A DNA stretch of 64,000 nt from Cryptomeria japonica (taxonomy: Eukaryota > Streptophyta > Pinopsida > Cupressales > Cupressaceae): the NCBI RefSeq assembly GCF_030272615.1, contig NC_081410.1, positions 256,603,533 through 256,667,532 of the forward strand, given 5' to 3'. Made by a program: the position numbers and the translations under genes. Each line of letters opens with the position of its first letter. Position 1 is the stretch's first letter. Positions 35,620 to 43,108 of this stretch are shown here, in pieces. The notes beneath the pieces are model-generated. The model saw nothing but the letters and a program-made list of their open reading frames with translations. It did not search any database and was not told the DNA's origin.

Positions 35620-36328
35620 TATTTTGAAAAGTCGTGTCTCTTCGTGAAAATCTTTCGTCCTCATATATATATGAGAATGATTTTTGTAATGTAAAGAGAT
35701 ATAATATAAGGAGGATTAAAAGCGAAAGAACGACAGCCTGTAAGTCTTTGTGTACGAACTTCAATGGAATACAAATCTTGATCAATTGTTTCCCTGCATA
35801 TGTGTTGTGGATTATTTCATTGTCTTTTGGCAATCGTCTGTGATATTATCTGATAAAGATAAGGTTATTCATATTCTTAAGATCAAATCTATGCTTTATG
35901 TTATAATGTTGCAACAAAAGGTTTGCTTGCGGATTGTAATTGTTCCCTGCAAAGCTTAATTGACTGGTCCCTTAAGGGTAGGGTTAAATTCACTCAATCA
36001 GCACATAATATAAGCATTCATTTGGTTTTGAAAGAAATAGTAACTGACAAGTTCATAAGGGATGAGTTAAAAAACTGTCTCACAGATTCGCACTATAAGT
36101 CCTGAAGAAAATTGTAATGACTCTGTAACCCATGCAGTGAAGAAGGCACTGGCTAAAATCTCAAGTTATACTCATCATCTCTTTTCATAATTAGTTATTT
36201 TGACAGCTACAGGAGTAATTAAGAAACACAAAGCAAAATAACAATCTTGAACTCGTCTGCTATATCTCCATTCAAGGAACTCATGCCATTTCAAGATCAG
36301 GAGATATCAGAATAGGATAACATATCTG

Positions 36329-36339
36329 CTATAAAAAGC
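36329..36339 (+). promoter_or_regulatory. TATA-like box near the right end of the 5' LTR
   Basis: CTATAAAAAGC, about 190 bp before the LTR end and 195 bp before the PBS. If used, transcription of the genomic RNA would start near 36365, giving a normal R-U5 of about 155 bp and placing the LTR ORF wholly in U3. The equivalent in the 3' LTR is 47910-47920. Confidence 0.55.
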
Positions 36340-36523
36340 ACTGTTTATTGGAGACATTCAGTGAATAGGTATACCCGCCTAGGTCCTCCAGAGCCTAAAG
36401 AGAGAGAGTTAGTAACTAAATAGGTTCACTCTATAAGTTGGCCAAGTCAATTGGAGGGTTTGATCATAGGAGTTGGCATTTCCTTAGAACCTATCCAATC
36501 TGTTGATTTGAGACCCAACAGAT

Positions 36524-36541
36524 TGGCGACTCTGCTGGGGA
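36524..36541 (+). promoter_or_regulatory. Element D primer binding site
   Basis: TGGCGACTCTGCTGGGGA begins three bases after the 5' LTR. I recall Ogre-type elements using a similar PBS, assigned to an arginine tRNA; the tRNA itself is not in this window. Partial copies follow at 36553-36566 (ACTCTGCTGTGGGA) and 36614-36624 (TGGCGACTCTG). Confidence 0.8.
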
Positions 36542-36638
36542 AAATTATAAAAACTCTGCTGTGGGAAAGAGCTCAGAAGAAACAAAAACAATTCATATCC
36601 TCTAGAAAAGAGGTGGCGACTCTGAAATAAGAATTTCA

Positions 36639-38876
36639 ATGCACGGGACAAGATCGGTTGCGAAAGGACAATCTTTATCCCAATTAGATTTCCCTCAACG
36701 AAAGAACAAAAATAAAGAACCCATGAATGATTCCATGAGAGAAAGATACAACCAGTATAAACATGAAAGTAGCCAACACTCGCCCTTAAAGGAACAAGAT
36801 AGAACAACAACTTCAACCCCGATGAACGAAGATTTGGTTGCGGCATATAAAGCTCAAAAGGGGCGATGCCAAATTCCCCCTGGTTTTGAAAATCATGAAG
36901 CACGGTCCAGACAATATACACCACCTCCATCAGGATCAGGTATGGCAGATCCTGCAGATAGATTTACAGATTTAACCAGACAAATTATGGAGGCAGCTAC
37001 TGAGATGAGAGATTCAGGAAGGACTCAGGAATGTTTGGAACTGTGTGCCAAGTTGGGCATAAATGTTGGTGAGGATGACTTTAATAAAGATGTAAACAAC
37101 TACAAGAAAACATATGCTCAGGGAGTGGGTAGAACAAAGAGTAATGATTTCAAAGCTTATGAGAACCCTCTGTTTGGTAACAAGAGGGATGATCATGTGC
37201 AATCAGGTGCACCACCAGTCCAGCAAAACTCACATACAGGCTTCATCCCTCATAATCAGTATCCACCTCCTGGTCAATTTTATAACCAACATCCACCCCC
37301 TAATCAGTTTCAGTATCAACACCAGAATCAATACCCTCCTCCTTATCAAAACCAAATGCCCTTTTATGGTAATATGAACCAGAACTTTGTGAATCCTCAT
37401 GGAGGGCATGGACTAATAAATATGGAACAAATGAGGCAGTTTGATTTTTCAGGAATGATGGTGTATCCATATCCCATCCCAAATGAAATCAGGACAGCAA
37501 TACCAAAGTTCACAGGAAGTAATGCAGTTTCAGGTGAGGCTCATTGCAAAGCCTTTGATGCAGTAATTGAGGATTTTGGTTTGCCATATGAGGATGTCAA
37601 GATCAGGTTGTTTATGCAGTCATTAATAGAAGATGCGAGAGATTGGTTTAGAACGTTGCCTGATGCATCCATTAGAAATCTTGCAGAATTCAAAGAAATG
37701 TTCCTGGAACAGTATGGAGACCATAATAGTCCTGAGTTTGCTTTGCATGAAATCATCAGCATTAAGAAAGAGCAAAATGAATCAGTAATTGACTTTAACA
37801 AAAGATTCAATAGGGTTCTGAACAAAATCCCTAATAGGATGAAACCAGTACCTGAAGTGAGCATTCTGTACTATATCAATGCTTATGACAGCAAAACAAA
37901 CTATGAGTTGAGAACCAGAAACCCAAGAGATCTCCGAGATGTTATGAAAGATGCCATTGTTATAGAGAACAATAGAAAGGCTGCTGGTAAGGTTGGAAAA
38001 AGAGAGGATGCAAGATTGTACAATCCTAAAGCACCCAAGGCCAATAGGGATGAAGATAAGCTTGACAAAGTTTTAAATGCCCTGAAAGATTTATCTGTAA
38101 GAGTAAACAAAACAGAGAAGCAGCAATACTACCGTCCTGAGAGACCTAGACTACATGACATGCCTTATAACACTACATGGAAGGATGGAAAACCGGTAGA
38201 AAGGAACCACAGAGACAATCAACAAATTCCAGATCCTTTAAAAAGAGTAGTAAATTATACTCAAGATGATGACATGTGGTGCTATGCTTGCAATATGCCA
38301 CATGCTTCCTCTTTGTGTGCAGTAGCAAAAGGGTTGCAAGAGGAAGAGGATAGCTATGAAGATCATGTGGATGATTCAACTATTAATATGATGACATTTA
38401 GTCAGGAAGGAAGGTCAGACTCTATAAATATTGATCAGTGCTCTATTTTACCTGTGACCACCAGCAAAAATGAAAGTGTCAAACTCAGAGTCCCTACTGA
38501 AGAAGAGAAAAGAAAAATTACAGCTTATGCTGTTGCACAAGCAAAAAGGACTTATGACTTAAGAAACAGGATGGTGAATCCAGAACAAGGTAAACCTGCT
38601 AGTCTTTTCATGAAAGAAAACGATGAAGCACTTAAGCGAATGAATAAGGCAACTAAGACTAAGCAAGATGGTAATCAGGGTCCTGATGTTCAAAAGAAAG
38701 AAACGGTAAAAACTCTTTCATCACAGCAATCTACCTCGTTTGATATCTCAGCTGCACTAACAGAATTAAAAGTTTCTGTCCCATTAATGGAAATCATGAG
38801 GTTTCCTGAATATAGGGAAAAAACTTTGGAGATGATTTCAGGTGTCCAAGAAGGGAAGGTTAATGAACAGAAATGA
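36639..38876 (+). CDS. Element D Gag, 745 codons
   Basis: Structural polyprotein forming the particle. ATG 36639 follows the PBS by about 100 bp and is the first ATG of the frame. The N-terminus is basic. At about residues 205-250 there is a Gln/Tyr/Pro-rich repeat of the type QYPPP. The retrotransposon Gag core spans about 284-410 (RTAIPKFTGS, DARDWFRTLP, FKEMFLEQYGD, DFNKRFNRVL). A knuckle-like CYACNMPHASSLC lies at about 546-560, with CX2CX3HX4C spacing, one residue shorter than the usual CCHC. The C-terminal third is charged. The frame ends at a single TGA (38874-38876); the same frame then runs into pol after ten sense codons. Intact otherwise. Confidence 0.92.
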   Translation: MHGTRSVAKGQSLSQLDFPQRKNKNKEPMNDSMRERYNQYKHESSQHSPLKEQDRTTTSTPMNEDLVAAYKAQKGRCQIPPGFENHEARSRQYTPPPSGSGMADPADRFTDLTRQIMEAATEMRDSGRTQECLELCAKLGINVGEDDFNKDVNNYKKTYAQGVGRTKSNDFKAYENPLFGNKRDDHVQSGAPPVQQNSHTGFIPHNQYPPPGQFYNQHPPPNQFQYQHQNQYPPPYQNQMPFYGNMNQNFVNPHGGHGLINMEQMRQFDFSGMMVYPYPIPNEIRTAIPKFTGSNAVSGEAHCKAFDAVIEDFGLPYEDVKIRLFMQSLIEDARDWFRTLPDASIRNLAEFKEMFLEQYGDHNSPEFALHEIISIKKEQNESVIDFNKRFNRVLNKIPNRMKPVPEVSILYYINAYDSKTNYELRTRNPRDLRDVMKDAIVIENNRKAAGKVGKREDARLYNPKAPKANRDEDKLDKVLNALKDLSVRVNKTEKQQYYRPERPRLHDMPYNTTWKDGKPVERNHRDNQQIPDPLKRVVNYTQDDDMWCYACNMPHASSLCAVAKGLQEEEDSYEDHVDDSTINMMTFSQEGRSDSINIDQCSILPVTTSKNESVKLRVPTEEEKRKITAYAVAQAKRTYDLRNRMVNPEQGKPASLFMKENDEALKRMNKATKTKQDGNQGPDVQKKETVKTLSSQQSTSFDISAALTELKVSVPLMEIMRFPEYREKTLEMISGVQEGKVNEQK

Positions 38877-38906
38877 GAAGTCCCAACAGGTGGCAGTAAT
38901 GAACAA

Positions 38907-41900
38907 ATGGCTCCAGTTATATACTTAGGGTCCACTATAACTAAAAACCCAACACAAGTAGACCCATTTTACCTCACTTTGGTGATAAACAACAAAAGGG
39001 TAAAGAATTGTATGATTGATTCAAGAGCAGCCATAAATGTCATGCCTGTTGGGGTGATGAAAGAATTAGGATTGGAAGTTGATACTACCTTTGGAAAGTG
39101 CTATGCCATGGACAATAGATCAGTCCCAGTGGTTGGTGTCATGAAGAATGTAGAGTTCAGATTAGCAGCCTGTCCAGAAGCATCATATAAAACAGATATC
39201 ACGGTGGTAGATGTTCCACCAAACTATGGAATGTTGTTGTCTAGACAATGGTCGAATATGATTGGTGGATATGTGCAGCTGGATTTGTCTTATGCTACGA
39301 TTCCAATAAATGGACAGGAAATAAAAATTGACAGGGAGCCTCGGTCCACATATATCATAGAAGACATGGAAGGAACAGTGAACCAAGTATGTTTTTTACA
39401 AACTGATATGGACAACTTCCAGGTACAGTTGACAAAACCTAAATTTAAAGAGTGGATCCCCATTGAGTCATGTCTAACTGAAAATGATGGTCAGATATGG
39501 AAGATGTTCTTTGATGGGTCTTGTAGCAAAGAAGGGAGTGGGGCTGGAATCCTTTTTATTTCACCTACAGGAGAAACTTACAAATATTCTTTCAAGTTGT
39601 TATTTGAATGTACAAACAACATTGCTGAATATGAAGCCCTACTCACTGGTCTTAACATAGCAGTCAAACATGGAATCAAGTTGCTAAGTGTCTTTGGTGA
39701 TTCAGAATTAATAGTCTCACAAGTAAAGGAGAGATATGCCTCGAAGCATTTAAGACTGAAACAATACAGGAATGCTGTATGGGATACCATGGAGCTTTTT
39801 GATGCTTTTCAGATAACCTGGATAGATAGATCAAAGAACATCATGGCAGATTTTCTAGCAAATATTGCACTAAAAGGTAATGATATAACGCTAACTGGGA
39901 TATCTGAAGTGGAGATGAAAGTGAGACCATCTGTTCCTGACAACTTGTATAATTGGCAAGTGTTTCAAGATGATGCAGATCTGCTGAACTTCTTACAGTG
40001 TGCTGATCATTATCAGGCTCAAGCTATAAATTTTAATGACTTTGTGGAACAAACTGAAGGTAAGGAGACCTTATTTGGACATGAAATTATACAACTGAAG
40101 TCAAATAAATTACCAAGAGGCCTGGTAGCATTAGAGAGAACTTTTAATGCTCAAGATGTAATTGAAACCAAAGGGTCAGCTGTTAAAGAAAGTGATGTTG
40201 AACAAATCAATCTAGGAAATGAAGAAGCCCCCAAGAATGTTTTTATTGGAAAAAAATTGACTCCTACTATGAGGCAACAACTGATAATCTTGTTAAAAAG
40301 ATATAAACATGTGTTTGCATGGTCTTATGAGGATCTCAAAGCTTACAGGGAAGATCTCTTTCAACATGAGATACCACTTAAGCCAGAAGCTAAGCCATTT
40401 AGGCAAAAGCAGAGACCAATTAATCCTACATTGCTACCAAAAATGAGAGAAGAAATTATAAAGATGAAAGATGCAGGAATAATAGAACCATGCAGATATT
40501 CCACATGGGTTTCTAACTTGGTACCAGTCAGGAAGAAAAATGGGGATATTAGATTATGTGTAGACTTTAGGAATTTAAACATATCGTCTTTAAAGGATAA
40601 CTATCCATTGCCAAACATGGATAATATGCTGCAGAAGGTAACAGGGTGTGAGTTGTTGTCCATGATGGATGGATTTTCAGGTTACAACCAGGTGAAAGTT
40701 AGAGAAACTGAAAAATATAAGACAGCCTTCACAACTCCATGGGGCACTTATGTCTATGCACGAATGCCATTTGGATTGACCAATGCTGGAGCTACTTTTC
40801 AAAGGGCAATGGATGTGGCTTTTGCAGAATTGATTGATATAATCATGGTAGTATACCAGGATGATCTGACTACGTACTCGAAGAAAGCTGATGATCACTG
40901 TGAACACCTTGAGAAGATATTTAAAAAAGCCTTAGAATATGGAATTTCCTTGAATCCCAAGAAATGTCACTTTGGTGTTGAGGAGGGAAAACTACTTGGA
41001 CACATAGTATCCAAGGAGGGGGTGAGAATTGACCCTGAAAGGGTAGCAGCTATTAATGAGGTTCCCATCCCCCGAACTATCAAAGCCATTCAGTCATTTT
41101 TGGGACAAATTAATTTTGTGAGAAGGTTCATTTTGAATTTTGCAGACATAGTGAAACCTATAGTAAGGATGTTGAAGAAAGAGGCAAAAATTGACTGGAC
41201 TGAAGAAGCAATTGATTCCTTTGTGGCTATTAAAAGAGCAATTTCTGAGGCACCAGTACTAATTTCCCCATATTTTGGCAAACCATTTATGATATTTTCA
41301 TTTGCTTCTTGTCATACTATAGCAGCAGTGTTGTTACAGAAAAATTCAGAGGGATATGAGCAGCCCATTGCATACTTTAGCAAATCTTTAAGCCCTTCAG
41401 AAGTAAAATATGAAATAAATGAAAAGCAGGCCTATGCTCTGGTCAAAGCAGTAAAACAATTCAGGCCATACTTAGTAGGGGCCGAAGTTATTGCTTATGT
41501 CCCCAATGCAGCAGTAAAAGATATCTTCAGACAAACTGAGGTCACGGGCAAAAGATGCAAATGGATCAATCAGATACAAGAATTTAACATTGAGCTTAAG
41601 ATTTCACAGGTTATCAAAGGACAAGGACTGGCCAAACTCATGACAGGAACTGAAATTGAAGAGTCTGATGTGAATCAGGTTGGATGGGAAGAAGCTAATT
41701 TCAGTATTGAGAAAACAGCATGGTACACTGATATCATGTATTACCTTAAGCACTTAAAGTGTCCAGATGCTATGACCGATAGTCAGAAGAGAGCTTTGAA
41801 GTTAAAATCAGCAAGGTATGTGATTATCAATGGGGACTTATATTGGAAAAATAGAGATGGGATATTGTTATTATGTTTGGACAACTACCAGGCAGACAAG

Positions 41901-42977
41901 GTTCTTCATGAAATGCATGATGGGGTTTGTGGTGGCCATTTCTCAGCTAAGACTACAGCACATAAAATATTGAGAGCCGGATATTATTGGCCATGTGTCT
42001 TCAATGATTCCTATAGATATGTCAGAAAATGCGAAGCTTGTCAAAAATTCTCAAGCAAAACAAAGTATCAAGGATCACTCCCGTTGAGACCAATGTTGAC
42101 TGAGGAACCATTCCAACAGTGGGGAATAGACTTTATAGGGGAAATATCAGAAAAATCCAGTGGAGGACACAGATGGATATTGGTTGCTACAGATTATTTT
42201 ACCAAATGGGTGGAGGCAATACCTACCAAACAGGCCACTAGCAAGGTGGTGATAAAATTCTTAATGGAGAACATTATTACTAGATTTGGTGTCCCTGCAA
42301 GAATCATCTCAGATAATGGCATGTCTTTTAGATCAGAGGAATTCAATAATTTTTGTGATGAATATGGCATTAAGATATCACATTCTTCTCCTTATCACCC
42401 CCAGGGGAATGGGCAAGCTGAATCAAGCAACAAGAACATCCTGAAGATCATTAAAAAGATGCTGGGGCAGAACAAAAAAGCATGGGACTCAAAGTTGAAT
42501 CTTGCATTATGGGCAGACAGGATAACTGTGAAAAAATCCACAGGAAAATCTCCATTTGAATTGGTTTATGGCAAAAGGGCCAGACTACCTTTGGATAATC
42601 TTCTACCTGTACATAAATTTATGATTCAAGAAGAAATAGATGTTGAAGATCCATCACAAGAAAGAATAATGCAGCTAGTAGAACTTGATGAAGTCAGGGC
42701 AGAAGCTCAGAGGCAAAATATCAGGATTCAAAATCAAATGAAGAGGTTGTATGACAAGAGGACATCTAACAGGAAATTTTGTGTAGGAGACTGGGTTTTA
42801 ATGTGGAATGCCAGGAGTCAAGACAAAGGCAAGCATGGTAAATTTGAAGCCTTATGGATCGGCCCATATGTGATCATAGACAAAGGGGGGGAGGATTCTT
42901 ATTTGCTCCAAAACGCGACAGGGGAGGTCCAAGAATTGCCAGTACATGGGCAGTTCTTAAAGAACTTCTTCTCCTGA
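38907..42977 (+). CDS. Element D Pol: protease, archaeal-type RNase H, RT, degenerate RNase H, integrase (1356 codons)
   Basis: Uninterrupted polyprotein. Protease about residues 20-150, with active site MIDSRAAINVMP (Arg where DSG has Gly). An archaeal-type RNase H at about 198-322, with FDGS, CTNNIAEYEAL, FGDSELI and ADFLAN, so the Asp-Glu-Asp-Asp set is present. RT about 505-700, with MMDGFSGYNQV, PFGLTNAGATF and YQDD at 650-653. The RNase H normally following RT (about 785-900) reads MIFSFASCHT and YVPNAAV, lacking two catalytic Asp. Integrase: zinc region about 1000-1047 (CGGHF ... CEACQKF); core with DFIG, SDNG and the Glu of QAESSNK, so DDE is intact; C-terminal WIGPYVI, no chromodomain. 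Placing the second RNase H before RT is the oddity; compare element C at 4082. Confidence 0.93.
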   Translation: MAPVIYLGSTITKNPTQVDPFYLTLVINNKRVKNCMIDSRAAINVMPVGVMKELGLEVDTTFGKCYAMDNRSVPVVGVMKNVEFRLAACPEASYKTDITVVDVPPNYGMLLSRQWSNMIGGYVQLDLSYATIPINGQEIKIDREPRSTYIIEDMEGTVNQVCFLQTDMDNFQVQLTKPKFKEWIPIESCLTENDGQIWKMFFDGSCSKEGSGAGILFISPTGETYKYSFKLLFECTNNIAEYEALLTGLNIAVKHGIKLLSVFGDSELIVSQVKERYASKHLRLKQYRNAVWDTMELFDAFQITWIDRSKNIMADFLANIALKGNDITLTGISEVEMKVRPSVPDNLYNWQVFQDDADLLNFLQCADHYQAQAINFNDFVEQTEGKETLFGHEIIQLKSNKLPRGLVALERTFNAQDVIETKGSAVKESDVEQINLGNEEAPKNVFIGKKLTPTMRQQLIILLKRYKHVFAWSYEDLKAYREDLFQHEIPLKPEAKPFRQKQRPINPTLLPKMREEIIKMKDAGIIEPCRYSTWVSNLVPVRKKNGDIRLCVDFRNLNISSLKDNYPLPNMDNMLQKVTGCELLSMMDGFSGYNQVKVRETEKYKTAFTTPWGTYVYARMPFGLTNAGATFQRAMDVAFAELIDIIMVVYQDDLTTYSKKADDHCEHLEKIFKKALEYGISLNPKKCHFGVEEGKLLGHIVSKEGVRIDPERVAAINEVPIPRTIKAIQSFLGQINFVRRFILNFADIVKPIVRMLKKEAKIDWTEEAIDSFVAIKRAISEAPVLISPYFGKPFMIFSFASCHTIAAVLLQKNSEGYEQPIAYFSKSLSPSEVKYEINEKQAYALVKAVKQFRPYLVGAEVIAYVPNAAVKDIFRQTEVTGKRCKWINQIQEFNIELKISQVIKGQGLAKLMTGTEIEESDVNQVGWEEANFSIEKTAWYTDIMYYLKHLKCPDAMTDSQKRALKLKSARYVIINGDLYWKNRDGILLLCLDNYQADKVLHEMHDGVCGGHFSAKTTAHKILRAGYYWPCVFNDSYRYVRKCEACQKFSSKTKYQGSLPLRPMLTEEPFQQWGIDFIGEISEKSSGGHRWILVATDYFTKWVEAIPTKQATSKVVIKFLMENIITRFGVPARIISDNGMSFRSEEFNNFCDEYGIKISHSSPYHPQGNGQAESSNKNILKIIKKMLGQNKKAWDSKLNLALWADRITVKKSTGKSPFELVYGKRARLPLDNLLPVHKFMIQEEIDVEDPSQERIMQLVELDEVRAEAQRQNIRIQNQMKRLYDKRTSNRKFCVGDWVLMWNARSQDKGKHGKFEALWIGPYVIIDKGGEDSYLLQNATGEVQELPVHGQFLKNFFS

Positions 42978-43108
42978 AGCACTCTGCATCACCTGTACAG
43001 TAGGGTAGGATCCATTTCCATTGTAAATACCATCATATCTGCGCTAACCAGAGATTCTGGATTCTTGAAGGCATAGTTCAGAATGCCTTCATCCTCAGTC
43101 AGAGCCGC
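42978..43108 (+). other. Element D sequence between pol and 3' LTR
   Basis: 131 bp with no coding signal. The bases directly before the 3' LTR (TCAGTCAGAGCCGC) are not a polypurine tract. The only strong purine run nearby is AAAGGGGGGGAGGA near 42881-42895, inside pol. Confidence 0.8.

Larger units (their letters stand above)
31528..36520 (+). repeat. Element D 5' LTR (4993 bp)
   Basis: Starts TGTTGAGCACT and ends GACCCAACA; the TGTTG/CAACA tips are inverted repeats. Aligned with 43109-48101 at a constant offset of 11,581, with about 22 substitutions and no length difference. It contains a dense TCGA-motif cluster, the interrupted ORF and two TATA-like boxes. Confidence 0.97.

Noticed and set aside
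38850-38920. A programmed frameshift between gag and pol of D
   Set aside because: Gag and pol are in the same frame, so no frameshift is needed; only a stop codon separates them.
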